A DNA stretch of 64,000 nt from Bacillota bacterium (GCA_023453795.1 JAEXSP010000032.1:124001-188000), one strand, 5' to 3'; shown: positions 1 through 8,783, numbered from the stretch's first letter. The notes: a model not told the origin generated them from the sequence alone. Translations and numbers: made by a program.

Positions 1-61
1 GTTTGCCGCGATGCGCACAAACACAGGCAATGCTCGAAATTCAATCACAGGAGGTGATTAT

Positions 62-1711
62 ATGGAATTGGAGCAGTCCCTTCAAATGATGAGCAGTTAT
101 AACGCAGTTATAAAAAAAGCCGTAGAGACTACAGAGGTCTACGGAAACAGTCTCAGAAAAACGGTCGAAGTTTATGAAATGAGCGTGCAGAAGGCTGCCA
201 AAGTAGAAGCCCAGCTCAAGAAAAGCGTTGATACCATGAAGGAGCAGGCTGCAAAAACCGCTGCCGTAGACGCAAAAACATCTGCCGGGATTTTAAGCGG
301 AGTCAGGAACGTAGTAGGCAAGATTTTTTCAACCATAGGAGGAGGCATTGAAAGCCTGATCAAAGGGACCGGGCTGGTAATGGGCAAAATATTTACCGGC
401 GTATTTAACGGCTTTAAAAGCATTGCCGGAGGCGTGCTTGGAGCGGTTTGGGGGGGAATGACAGGGCTGTTGTCAAAAGGCCTGTCAAACCTGATGTCCG
501 GTATTTCCGACAAGCTTAAAGATGATGCATTGGCAAAGGTGGTATTTAAAAAATATGACAGTATTCTTACTTCTTTTGCAAGCATTGGAGGTATTCTTTT
601 GAGCGCTTTAAACGGCCCGCTGGATACGTTCATCCGCTGGTTCAAAGTGAATAAGGCCGGCATAACCTCTTTCGCCCAGGCCGTAGCAAACGTACTGTCC
701 CAGTTGGGAAGCAGCCTTATGGGCAATGTAATCGGACAGCTAAATAACTTTATGAACTGGCTGAAGAGCAATCAGGGCAGTATTATTGCTTTTATACAGG
801 GAATAGGAAGCGTATTCTCCCAGTTAGCTCCCCATGTTGCGGCTGCAGTCGGTACTATTTGGAATTCGCTTCAAGGTCTTTTCTCGATGCTGGGCTCTGC
901 TACGGCTAGCGGAGGAGGCTTTTTGAATTTTATCGATTCGATTGGAGTAATTATTGAAAACCTTGCAAGCATCGTCTCAAGCTGCATCAATACTCTGGCG
1001 CCTGTGATAGCGGGTATTTGGCAGCTTGTACAGCAGGTAACAGTTTGGATAGCTGAAAACATGCCTCTGTTCTCCAACGCAATAAATTCAGTGCTTCAAC
1101 TGATCGGGCCCATGCTTATGGACCTTGTAAATGTAATCCAATTCCTCTGGCAGGTATGGATGCAGGTATGGCCTACTCTCTGCAGCATCGTACAAACGGC
1201 ATGGGGGATAATAGGTCCTGTTCTCAGGAGCATATGGGACCTTGCAATGATTATTGTGGACATATTCAAAATATTCTGGCCATATATAGCCAAGGTTATC
1301 GAGGCTGTGTGGAATTTCCTAAAGCCTATCCTCGATGCTATAGGCAAGGCAGTGCAGTGGGTGAGCGGTCTGATAGGGAAAGTCAGAGGGTGGTTTGATG
1401 ATAAGGCCAACAGCTCAACAACAGCTTCAGTTAAAACTCCCGCTTCGACTCCGGGCTTGGTAATGTCCGGAAACAACTCTGCCTTCAATATGCCTAAAAT
1501 GCCGGCAGTGCAAAACAGTTATCCTTCACAGGTGTTCCAACAGCCTGTACAGTCTGCTGCTTTAAATCCCGGCGCTATGAAAACGGTCAATATCTCTCTT
1601 GCAAAGCTGGCTGACAGCGTGGTAATACGTGAGGAGGTAGATATCGACAAATTCTCGGGTATATTCGCCAAAAAGCTTTCAGAGTATGTTGTAAATATGG
1701 GGGTGGCTTAA
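62..1711 (+). CDS. Phage tail tape measure protein (short)
   Basis: About 549 residues, rich in Gly/Ala/Ile with many hydrophobic helical stretches and Trp-punctuated segments between residues 150 and 450. The N-terminal 80 residues are a charged, coiled-coil-like helix. This composition, and its place directly before a LysM/XkdP-type gene, is typical of tape measure proteins, which fix tail length and help DNA or effector delivery. The start at 62 is chosen because a strong AGGAGGTGAT ribosome binding site lies just upstream; an in-frame ATG at 11 has none. It abuts the next gene with no gap. It is short for the family, which implies a short tail. Identification rests on composition and synteny, not on a specific motif. 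Confidence 0.75.
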   Translation: MELEQSLQMMSSYNAVIKKAVETTEVYGNSLRKTVEVYEMSVQKAAKVEAQLKKSVDTMKEQAAKTAAVDAKTSAGILSGVRNVVGKIFSTIGGGIESLIKGTGLVMGKIFTGVFNGFKSIAGGVLGAVWGGMTGLLSKGLSNLMSGISDKLKDDALAKVVFKKYDSILTSFASIGGILLSALNGPLDTFIRWFKVNKAGITSFAQAVANVLSQLGSSLMGNVIGQLNNFMNWLKSNQGSIIAFIQGIGSVFSQLAPHVAAAVGTIWNSLQGLFSMLGSATASGGGFLNFIDSIGVIIENLASIVSSCINTLAPVIAGIWQLVQQVTVWIAENMPLFSNAINSVLQLIGPMLMDLVNVIQFLWQVWMQVWPTLCSIVQTAWGIIGPVLRSIWDLAMIIVDIFKIFWPYIAKVIEAVWNFLKPILDAIGKAVQWVSGLIGKVRGWFDDKANSSTTASVKTPASTPGLVMSGNNSAFNMPKMPAVQNSYPSQVFQQPVQSAALNPGAMKTVNISLAKLADSVVIREEVDIDKFSGIFAKKLSEYVVNMGVA

Positions 1712-2335
1712 ATGGAGTTCTGGTTGTCCAACAACAATAAATCCGAATCGTTTCAACTGCCGATTCCGCCGAAGGAGTTTGACGTTAAGCAGGGGAACAT
1801 GAACCAGACGGTAAATGTAGAGAATATCGGGGAAGTAAACATCATAGGAAAAGGCAAGCTGGCCGCCATAACCGTTTCAAGCTTTTTTCCGGCACAGATG
1901 TACCCGTTCTGCGCCTACAAGGATTTCCCCAGCCCGTATAAATGTGTGGAAATGATTGAAAAGTGGAGGAAGGACACAAATCCTGTAAGATTGATTATCA
2001 CTAAAACGGATATTAACCTTAAATGCTGTATTGAAAGCTTTACATACGGGGAAAACGATGGGAGCGGGGATGTATACTATACCATCGAATTAAAAGAATA
2101 CAGGGATTTAAACACTCCTACCGAATCAGATTCGTCACAGAGCAGCCCGGATACCTCTCGCAAGAGAGAGCAGACAAAAGAGACGCCGAAATATTATGTG
2201 GTTAAGCCTGGGGATACACTTTGGACAATTTCCCAGAGAACATACGGGGATGGCTCAAAGTGGAAATCCATTGCTGATAAGAACGGAATCAAGGACCCTA
2301 AAAAACTGCAGACAGGAAAGAAGTTGATGCTATGA
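1712..2335 (+). CDS. LysM-domain tail protein (XkdP-like)
   Basis: A 207-residue protein. Residues about 160-207 form one LysM domain (YYVVKPGDTLWTIS, then IADKNGI and the closing LQTGKKLML), a peptidoglycan-binding fold. The N-terminal 140 residues match the layout of PBSX XkdP-like tail proteins, which sit between tape measure and baseplate hub; a Ser/Thr-rich linker separates the two parts. The start codon follows the previous stop directly and the ribosome binding site lies inside the upstream gene. It overlaps the next gene by four bases (ATGA), so translation is coupled. The LysM call is firm; the exact position in the particle is inferred from family order. Confidence 0.88.
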   Translation: MEFWLSNNNKSESFQLPIPPKEFDVKQGNMNQTVNVENIGEVNIIGKGKLAAITVSSFFPAQMYPFCAYKDFPSPYKCVEMIEKWRKDTNPVRLIITKTDINLKCCIESFTYGENDGSGDVYYTIELKEYRDLNTPTESDSSQSSPDTSRKREQTKETPKYYVVKPGDTLWTISQRTYGDGSKWKSIADKNGIKDPKKLQTGKKLML

Positions 2336-3282
2336 AGGTTAAGTATATGTCCTCGGGAGGAGAAACAAAAGACATTACCTCTCTTTGCAGCAGTATACGA
2401 TGGAGCGGCGACATGCACCAGGCGGCAAGGAAGCTTGAACTGCAGATTATCAGCCCTGCCTTCGACGGCAGCATTCCGCGTGTGGAGGCCAAACCTGGGG
2501 AAAAGATTATTCTTCTGGATGATGACGGTCAGGAAATATTTCAGGGTTATGTTTTCACAAGGGAGAAGAGCTTAAGCCAGCAGTCATTGAATATACAGTG
2601 CTATGACGGTCTTATCTACCTGACAAAATCCAAAGCAAGCTACAACTTCAGCAGAATGAGCGCCGAGGAGATAACAGGCAAGGTATGCGGAGAAATTGGG
2701 GTGTTAAAAGGTAAGCTGGCAGATACGGGTATATCGCAAAGCCTTATTATAATGGACAAGTCACCCTATGAGATAATAACGGCTGCTTACGAAAACGCAG
2801 GAGTGCACACCGGTAAAAAGTATGTAGTGTTGTTCCGTAAAGGAAGGCTTGATGTGCTTGAGAAGGGTGAGGATGAAGTAAGCTGCGTCCTTGACCACCG
2901 TACCAACATATCAAATTCCCAGTACGGTGAAAGTATAGAAAACATGATAAACAGGGTCATGGTCTATGATGAAAACGGGAACATGAAAACAAAGGTTGAC
3001 AGCCAGGAATGGGTGAAAAGCTTCGGTGTGCTCCAGAGCTCCTATAAAAAGGAGGCGGGAAAGGATGCAAATACTGTAGCTAAAAGCATGCTAAAAGGCC
3101 TTGAAAGGAAAGGTAAGCTTGAGGCCATAGGAAACACGAAATGCGTTACCGGCAGCGCAATAAAGATAAAAGAACCTCACAGCGGTCTGGAAGGCATATT
3201 CTATATAAGCAGCGACACTCATACCTGGCAGGATGGCAAGCATACCATGGACCTTACGCTGGATTTTGAAAAAATGAAGTGA
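2332..3282 (+). CDS. Baseplate hub protein, XkdQ family
   Basis: A 316-residue protein like XkdQ/gpD-type hub proteins of contractile tails. The N-terminus (to about residue 100) is the beta-rich part that carries the IFQGYVF-type motif seen in hub domains. The middle (SPYEIITAAYENAG) and the C-terminal ITGSAIKIKEP-like segment are typical of the family. In contractile tails the hub joins the tube end to the spike and anchors the baseplate. It lies between the LysM protein and a DUF2577 protein, the PBSX order xkdP-xkdQ-xkdR. No extra lysozyme domain is visible. Confidence 0.82.
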   Translation: MKVKYMSSGGETKDITSLCSSIRWSGDMHQAARKLELQIISPAFDGSIPRVEAKPGEKIILLDDDGQEIFQGYVFTREKSLSQQSLNIQCYDGLIYLTKSKASYNFSRMSAEEITGKVCGEIGVLKGKLADTGISQSLIIMDKSPYEIITAAYENAGVHTGKKYVVLFRKGRLDVLEKGEDEVSCVLDHRTNISNSQYGESIENMINRVMVYDENGNMKTKVDSQEWVKSFGVLQSSYKKEAGKDANTVAKSMLKGLERKGKLEAIGNTKCVTGSAIKIKEPHSGLEGIFYISSDTHTWQDGKHTMDLTLDFEKMK

Positions 3283-3298
3283 AAAGAGTTGATGCAGC

Positions 3299-3793
3299 TT
3301 GAATATAAATAATCCTTACGCCCAAATAATTCAGCTTATGAGAAGGCAGGGAGCAAAACTCAATCCTCCGTCCGTTCAGCTTGCAGTAGTAGTTGCACCG
3401 CCGCCTGATATTGTCATCAAGTGCGGCAATATTGAGATAAAGAAGGAAAACATACTGATATCCGACTACCTGCTGAAAGGCTACAGCAGGCAGTATGAGG
3501 CCAAGGGGAATTTGAAGTTCACGGACAGCTCGGCCTCAAACGGGGAGACATCAAAGGAAACACCGGGATGCATTTTTGCCGGTCAGGGCGAACTCACAGT
3601 AGTGTCCCACCAGCATACCCTTACCAAGGTTGAGATAGATACCGAGGACTATTCTATTTCAGGCGACGATGCGGAGAACGACAAATGCTTCAAATTTACA
3701 GATACCCTTAAGAAGAACGATATACTTGCTGTTATGCCTACTTTGGACACGCAGACATATATTATATTGGCAAAGGTGGTGAAACCAGAATGA
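3299..3793 (+). CDS. DUF2577 baseplate protein (XkdR-like)
   Basis: A 164-residue protein with the features of DUF2577/XkdR: an N-terminal helix with NPYAQIIQLMRRQG, then a beta-rich OB-like region beginning PPPDIVIKCGNIEI, and an ending LAVMPTLDTQTYIILAKVV that resembles the closing motif of the family. These proteins are thought to form part of the central spike/hub complex. The start is a TTG at 3299; the only Shine-Dalgarno-like sequence is a weak AGAG, so the true start is less certain. The stop overlaps the next start by four bases. Confidence 0.8.
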   Translation: MNINNPYAQIIQLMRRQGAKLNPPSVQLAVVVAPPPDIVIKCGNIEIKKENILISDYLLKGYSRQYEAKGNLKFTDSSASNGETSKETPGCIFAGQGELTVVSHQHTLTKVEIDTEDYSISGDDAENDKCFKFTDTLKKNDILAVMPTLDTQTYIILAKVVKPE

Positions 3794-4221
3794 TTGCAGG
3801 CGAAAGCGTATTTCCTTTTATTGACGTCTATGAACCGCCGATGCTGGCTGTGGCTGTACAGCCGCCCAAGGAATATCTCTGGGATTTCGACAGGAATGAT
3901 TTCATACTCGAAAACGGTAAATTCACGATTGCCGAAGGGGACGAGGCGATAAAACTATGGATATGCAAAATGCTCAGGACAAAGAGATACCAGTACCTGA
4001 TTTATTCATGGAATTACGGGCAGGAACTGGATTCTCTCATTGGAAGCAAATTCTCAAAGGATGCCGCGGCGAGTGAGATAAAGAGGCACTTGGAGGAGGC
4101 TCTTCTTGTGAACCCGCATATCAAAGGGATTACACAAGTTATTGTTGATTTTACGGGAGACAACCTGCAAATCGAATTTACCGTATTGACCGATTATGGG
4201 GAGGTGAACATAAGTGTATGA
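3790..4221 (+). CDS. DUF2634 baseplate wedge protein (XkdS-like)
   Basis: A 143-residue protein of the DUF2634/XkdS type, related in role to T4 gp25-like baseplate wedge proteins. The key stretch is YLWDFDRNDFIL followed by a helix with LWICKMLRTKRYQYLIY and the motif SWNYGQELDSLIG, then a C-terminal beta segment. It lies between DUF2577 and baseplate J genes, matching PBSX xkdR-S-T order. It overlaps its neighbours by 4 and 8 bases, so the baseplate genes form one tightly coupled translational unit. Confidence 0.85.
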   Translation: MIAGESVFPFIDVYEPPMLAVAVQPPKEYLWDFDRNDFILENGKFTIAEGDEAIKLWICKMLRTKRYQYLIYSWNYGQELDSLIGSKFSKDAAASEIKRHLEEALLVNPHIKGITQVIVDFTGDNLQIEFTVLTDYGEVNISV

Positions 4222-5317
4222 GGTAAAAAATGAAGAGACAATAAAAAAGGAATTACTTGACAGAATACCTTCAGATATTGACAAATCCGAAGGTTCTTTT
4301 ATTTATGACGCAATTGCACCGGTAGCCATTGAGCTTGCGCAAACCTATATTGAACTTGACAGCATAATCAGAAGGTCCTTCATACAGACAAGCTATGGGG
4401 AATGGCTGGATATGAAGGCAAATGAATTCGGGCTGTCAAGAAGAGAAGGGACAAAAGCTACCGGTACGGTAACAATAACAGGGAAGGACGATACTTTCAT
4501 TCCCAAATGGACACTGGTTCAAACAGAGTCAGGCCTTCAATTCTACACGACCGAAGAAGCTATTATAAAATGTGGTTCGGTCAATATCGGCATTGAAGCC
4601 TTTGACGAGGGTTCCAAATACAATATTCCCCCCCTGAATATAAAGGAACTTCCTATACCTATCTACGGGGCGGAATCCGTAAGGAACGATGACCGTATCA
4701 CAGGAGGTTCGGATGTTGAAAGTGATGAAGAACTTGCACAGAGACTGCTTTTCAAAGTAAGGTCACCCGCCACCAGCGGCAACATCCACCACTACAGGCA
4801 GTGGGCCCTTGATGTGGCCGGAATAGGAGATGCCAAGGTCATACCCTTATGGGAGGGGCCGGGAACCGTGAAAGTAAGCGTCATCGATATTGAGAAACTT
4901 CCGGCCAGCAGAGAACTGGTGGAGAATGTATCCGACTATATTGGAGGCATATGTCCGATAGGGGCTTCAGTGACAGTTGAGGCTGCAGAACCTTTGTACA
5001 TAGGTGTAAAGGGGTCGGTTACACTGGAACTCAACTACACGCTGGATTTGGTAATACAGGGCTTTAAGGAGGCACTGGTCCAGCACTTTAAAAAAATTGC
5101 ATTTAGGCAGGACTATGTAAGCTATGCCCAGATAGGAGCAATATTGCTTGACATTCCCGGTGTGATAGACCATACAAACTTATTGATCAATAACATCAAA
5201 GGAAATATCAAGCTGGAGGAAAACCAGGTGCCTGTACTTGATGAAAAAAATATCCTTATTGACAGCCTGGTTCTTGACAGCCTGGCTCTGAACCCCACAG
5301 GAGGTGAAGCAGATTGA
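4214..5317 (+). CDS. Baseplate J/gp47 family protein (XkdT-like)
   Basis: A 367-residue baseplate J-like protein. Recognisable parts are the N-terminal helix with GSFIYDAIAPVAIELAQ and LDSIIRRSF, the sequence ERSYGEWLD-like QTSYGEWLDMKANEFGL, the GGSDVESDEELAQRLLFKV motif with SPATSGNIHHYRQWAL, and a beta-rich C-terminus. Baseplate J proteins build the wedge ring that triggers sheath contraction. The start is a GTG inside the preceding gene; its ribosome binding site is GGAGGTG in that gene. The next gene starts within its stop codon. No sign of truncation. Confidence 0.93.
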   Translation: MYEVKNEETIKKELLDRIPSDIDKSEGSFIYDAIAPVAIELAQTYIELDSIIRRSFIQTSYGEWLDMKANEFGLSRREGTKATGTVTITGKDDTFIPKWTLVQTESGLQFYTTEEAIIKCGSVNIGIEAFDEGSKYNIPPLNIKELPIPIYGAESVRNDDRITGGSDVESDEELAQRLLFKVRSPATSGNIHHYRQWALDVAGIGDAKVIPLWEGPGTVKVSVIDIEKLPASRELVENVSDYIGGICPIGASVTVEAAEPLYIGVKGSVTLELNYTLDLVIQGFKEALVQHFKKIAFRQDYVSYAQIGAILLDIPGVIDHTNLLINNIKGNIKLEENQVPVLDEKNILIDSLVLDSLALNPTGGEAD

Positions 5318-5739
5318 GTAATTTTCCTAAAGCTGTTGACTCATTTGTAAAAAAGCTGGACAAAAAAGACATTCCTTATGTAATAAGGGATGAAGCAATT
5401 GCGCTGTATAACGGCGTTGGGGTAAAGGAACTGGATCATGATAATGCAAACAACGGAACGATAGAAATCTGGTCCGGGCCTAATAAGAGCGGAGTAAAGA
5501 TAAACTCGTATGTAATAAATGAGTCCGCTGAAACCCCGTGGAAAACCATAATTAATGTCATGTGCCCGTTTGATATGGTATTCATTACATATGAGTCCCT
5601 GGGCGATCAGGTTGAAGCAGCCGACATAAACAGCCTCCAGGATGGGGTAGTATCTACCCAGACCGAACTGCTGCGGCACTCCTCAGACATAGTCGTGCAT
5701 GTTAAGGACGGGATAATAGACGGGGGAAGTTTCAAGTAG
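5314..5739 (+). CDS. Tail-cluster protein of unknown function ending IDGGSFK
   Basis: A 141-residue protein that I do not recognise. It starts at a TTG with a perfect AGGAGGTG site and overlaps the baseplate J stop. The first 60 residues are mixed helix/strand; the middle is beta-rich, and the last 15 residues read DGIIDGGSFK. The next fibre gene ends in a very similar HIDGGTFSK, which hints at a shared particle-assembly or trimerisation tail. By position it is probably a fibre-connecting or short fibre protein. That role is inference only. Confidence 0.6.
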   Translation: MSNFPKAVDSFVKKLDKKDIPYVIRDEAIALYNGVGVKELDHDNANNGTIEIWSGPNKSGVKINSYVINESAETPWKTIINVMCPFDMVFITYESLGDQVEAADINSLQDGVVSTQTELLRHSSDIVVHVKDGIIDGGSFK

Positions 5740-5800
5740 ACTGCAATTCATTATGTACTTTGTTTACCCAATAAGTAATAAAACAAAGGAGGTATGGCAT

Positions 5801-6832
5801 ATGCCACAGGTAATTTGCATTAGAAGAGGAACAAAATCCGAGCTTTTGAATTACGGACCGCTAGCAGCTGCCGAGATGGGCTTTTGCAGCGATACGAAGG
5901 AAGTGTATGTAGGCGACGGAACAGTCAATACTCTTGTAGGCCGTGCAATGTCCGGCACGCTGGACAACCGCCCCGAGCCGTCTACTCCGGGAAGATTCTA
6001 CTTCGTTACGTCCGGAAAAAACTCAGACTATATCTATTTTGATGATGGTTCATCCTGGAGAAGGATAAACGCACAGATGCTCACCGAGTTGAGCGGGACC
6101 CTTGACGACGTGCTTGACGGTACGGCGTTTAAAAGGGTGGTAGCCGGCGATATTACAGGCGGGCACGTAAACAAGGTTTCCGACGGTTCCAACACTAAAA
6201 CTGCATCGGAAATTCGGGAACATATAGACAATGGGGAAATACACCGCATGATAAACGACTCCGGTTCAGCTTCCACTGATGTATGGTCAGCACAAAAAGT
6301 CAGGACGGAGATATTTAACGCCATAAAAGGCATGGACTGGCAGGACAGCGTGAGGTCAAAGACAGCCACCACACCCCCGAGTGAGCCCGGGATTCATGCA
6401 AGGTATCTGATACCCGATGGAGCGGAGGGGGAATGGTCGGGAAAAACCGGCCAGGTTGTCGACTGGAATGGTTCTGCCTGGGACTTCTTTGTACCGTCGT
6501 ACGGATGGGCGGTATATGTAGAGGATGAAAGCAAGAATTATACCTACAGCAATACCGGGATATGGGCTTTGACAGGGGGCGCCAATCAGACAATTCAAGC
6601 AGGCCCGGGCCTTAGCGGAGGAGGTTCGGGGGACACAGTTACTCTGCAGGTCGGGGCCGGCTACGGTATCAATACAACCGGTGAATATATTTATGTTGTA
6701 GGGCAAAAAGGCATCGTTGTAGACAGCAGCGGTGTGTCTGTGAACATTGACGGTGATTCCATACAATACGATCCCAACAACCAAGACAGACTTATGGTCG
6801 TACACATTGACGGCGGAACATTCTCAAAATAG
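5801..6832 (+). CDS. Tail fibre protein with Mtd_N-type N-terminal domain
   Basis: A 343-residue protein. Residues 1-50 (IRRGTKSELLNYGPLAAAE, then EVYVGDGTVNTLVG) match the N-terminal domain of major tropism determinant/hyaluronate lyase-type phage fibres, which attaches the fibre to the particle. The rest is glycine-rich and beta-rich, with the fibre-like stretch GPGLSGGGSGDTVTLQVG and an end HIDGGTFSK. The start at 5801 has AAAGGAGG ten bases upstream; an in-frame ATG at 5753 lacks a site and would add 16 unrelated residues. It probably contributes to receptor binding. No C-type lectin variable region or reverse transcriptase is present, so it is not evidently a diversity-generating target. 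Confidence 0.8.
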   Translation: MPQVICIRRGTKSELLNYGPLAAAEMGFCSDTKEVYVGDGTVNTLVGRAMSGTLDNRPEPSTPGRFYFVTSGKNSDYIYFDDGSSWRRINAQMLTELSGTLDDVLDGTAFKRVVAGDITGGHVNKVSDGSNTKTASEIREHIDNGEIHRMINDSGSASTDVWSAQKVRTEIFNAIKGMDWQDSVRSKTATTPPSEPGIHARYLIPDGAEGEWSGKTGQVVDWNGSAWDFFVPSYGWAVYVEDESKNYTYSNTGIWALTGGANQTIQAGPGLSGGGSGDTVTLQVGAGYGINTTGEYIYVVGQKGIVVDSSGVSVNIDGDSIQYDPNNQDRLMVVHIDGGTFSK

Positions 6833-6846
6833 GATGGTGAATAAAA

Positions 6847-7008
6847 ATGCCAAGGAAAGTGCTGATACAAATTATAAGGGGTACTGAAGAAGAACTCAAA
6901 GCCATAATTCTTGAAACCGGAGAGCTTGCATTTACCACCGATACGCTTAAGCTTTTCATCGGTTCAGAAAAAGGCAACCTTTTACTGGCACAAGGAATCC
7001 TGCCTTGA
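6847..7008 (+). CDS. Mini Mtd_N-domain protein
   Basis: A 53-residue protein that is almost nothing but a second copy of the fibre N-terminal domain: MPRKVLIQIIRGTEEELKAI, then LAFTTDTLKLFIGSEKG. It aligns with the start of the preceding fibre. It has its own start with GGATGGTGA upstream, and ends in a TGA with no fibre body. It may be the remnant of a second fibre gene that lost its shaft, or a genuine small adaptor. About 80 bases without a gene follow, up to the strong ribosome binding site of the next gene. Confidence 0.6.
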   Translation: MPRKVLIQIIRGTEEELKAIILETGELAFTTDTLKLFIGSEKGNLLLAQGILP

Positions 7009-7087
7009 TGCGTATAATCAGGGACAGGATCTGATTGCAAATACGTTAATGAATTTATATTTAGGGGCGTAAGGAGGTGGTGTATGG

Positions 7088-7825
7088 ATGAAATACAGTG
7101 ACGAATTTTACGGACTGTTTACTTACGGTGAAGGGGAGCTCGAAAAAGGCAGGGATGTGAAACCTGTAAACCTGATGGACTACCTCCCGTTATATTACAG
7201 AGACAGCCGCGTCATGACCAGTATGCAGGACTCAATTTCAAAACAGTATGACGGGATGAATGCCGCTATAGCCGAAATACAGGGCCAGCTTTATGTAGAT
7301 ACAGCTGGCTGGGGTCTGGGGCTTTGGGAAAGCGAACTCGGTATTCTTACCAACAAATACAAATCGATGGACTACAGGCGCAATGTAATCAAGTCAAAGC
7401 TTCAGGGCGCACAAATAACTACTCCAGTGCTGATTGAAGACATTGGTGAGATTTTTTCGGGAGGCAGGGCCGATGTTACGGATTTTCCCATGGAGTATAG
7501 GTTTATCGTAAAATTCATCGGAACAAGGGGTATACCCCCGAATATGCCGGAATTGACAAAAGCTATAGAAATGATAAAGCCGGCACACCTGGCCTTCTCC
7601 TATGAATACACATATTGTGTCTGGGAAGAAGCTGCAACATACACATGGGAATCTGCAAAGTTCTATACATGGGACGGCTTCCACATAGCCAAGCCCAGGA
7701 CGTTGTGGACATCCTCGAAACTGACAAGATGGGATGACTTCTACCTTTTGACGGTAAGACCTTCGTGGAAATACGCCAAGAAGATGACATGGGAAGAGTT
7801 CCAGCTATTAAAGTCAAATTCATAA
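7088..7825 (+). CDS. XkdU-like tail protein with C-terminal Trp repeats
   Basis: A 245-residue protein. Residues about 25-170 resemble the YmfQ/XkdU (DUF2313-like) family: VNLMDYLPLYYRDSRVM, a helix, WGLGLWESELGI, YRRNVIKSKLQG, and a closing domain with IKPAHLAFSYEYTY. Residues about 178-245 carry three to four imperfect repeats built on TW(D/E)-x-F, spaced 16-21 residues apart, which are not usual for XkdU. Such proteins link fibres to the baseplate. The start at 7088 follows AAGGAGGTGGTG; a nearer ATG at 7084 is in another frame and stops at once. The family call is good; the repeat region has no assigned role. Confidence 0.78.
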   Translation: MKYSDEFYGLFTYGEGELEKGRDVKPVNLMDYLPLYYRDSRVMTSMQDSISKQYDGMNAAIAEIQGQLYVDTAGWGLGLWESELGILTNKYKSMDYRRNVIKSKLQGAQITTPVLIEDIGEIFSGGRADVTDFPMEYRFIVKFIGTRGIPPNMPELTKAIEMIKPAHLAFSYEYTYCVWEEAATYTWESAKFYTWDGFHIAKPRTLWTSSKLTRWDDFYLLTVRPSWKYAKKMTWEEFQLLKSNS

Positions 7826-7841
7826 TTCAGGAGGAGTTACT

Positions 7842-8783
7842 ATGCAATACACCCAGAATTACAATCTGAAAAAGCCCGGAGGGGCTGATATTGTAGATGT
7901 TAATGATTTCAACAGCAATACGGACATTATTGACACCGCTCTTACCCCAACTGCCAGCCCGAACCAAGTGCCGGTATCAAACGGTCCAGGTAAGCTGACG
8001 CAGTGGGTATCATGGATTGCAAACAGGATAAAGGCAATAACCGGAAAGACCAATTGGTATGAAGCGCCCGATATCACACTTGCACAGACAAGGGATCATG
8101 TTGACGCTGCCAATCCGCATCCCGGCCATGTCCTGGTCAGTGATGCCGTCAGTGCTCCCGCTGCGGGGAAGATATTGAAGATGGATTCCTCCGGGAAGCT
8201 ACCCACTTCAATTACGGGAGATGCACACTCAGTGGACGGAAAACACTCCTATGATTTCCTCCAGTACTCGTCTTCTGCAAACACGAACGGATACTTTGAT
8301 GTGACAGGTGTGTCGCCGACCGGGACTGCAAGATTGAACTACAGCGGTTATTTCTTTGCAACAAAAGTATACAACGCTATATTTAACGACTATGCGGAGT
8401 ATTTCCTCAAAGACGGAGAACTGGAAGCCGGGGACGTAGTATGCAAAAGCCGTGACGGAGAAGGATACTCGAAATCCTGCAAGGAATACAGCAAATTGGT
8501 ATGCGGTGTCGTGTCGGATGAATACGCCCAGTGCATAGGAGGAGAAAAGGATTTGTCGTTGGAGGAACAGGAAAGAAAGTATGCGCCTGTAGGAATGAGC
8601 GGCAGGGTCCGGGTTAAGGTCAAAGGCATGGTAAGGACGGGGGATTTACTGGTATCTTCGGATATCCCCGGGGTTGCCATTGCAGCGGAAGATTATATTC
8701 CCGGTACGGTTATAGGTAAAGCGCTGGAGGTTTATGACAGTGACGAAATCGGCAGGATAAAAATGCTGATTGTCAACTGTTGA
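7842..8783 (+). CDS. Tail fibre with Peptidase_G2-like C-terminal domain
   Basis: A 313-residue fibre protein. The N-terminus (MQYTQNYNLKKPGGADIVDV) is the common attachment region of clostridial tail fibres, and residues 85-95 contain the fibre-type TRDHVDAANPHPGH. Residues about 180-313 (FNDYAEYF, GDVV, LVCGVVSDEYAQCIGGE, APVGMSGRVRVKVKG, GDLLVSS, IGKALE) resemble the Peptidase_G2/intramolecular-chaperone-associated domain found at fibre ends, which can cleave itself. The ribosome binding site is AGGAGGAG. It is the last recognisable tail structural gene before the Cys-rich module, and may be its neighbour in the particle. Confidence 0.78.
   Translation: MQYTQNYNLKKPGGADIVDVNDFNSNTDIIDTALTPTASPNQVPVSNGPGKLTQWVSWIANRIKAITGKTNWYEAPDITLAQTRDHVDAANPHPGHVLVSDAVSAPAAGKILKMDSSGKLPTSITGDAHSVDGKHSYDFLQYSSSANTNGYFDVTGVSPTGTARLNYSGYFFATKVYNAIFNDYAEYFLKDGELEAGDVVCKSRDGEGYSKSCKEYSKLVCGVVSDEYAQCIGGEKDLSLEEQERKYAPVGMSGRVRVKVKGMVRTGDLLVSSDIPGVAIAAEDYIPGTVIGKALEVYDSDEIGRIKMLIVNC

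Noticed and set aside
5801..7008. Diversity-generating retroelement target, because of the Mtd_N domain
   Set aside because: No reverse transcriptase, template repeat or lectin-like variable region in the window; Mtd_N domains are common in ordinary fibres.
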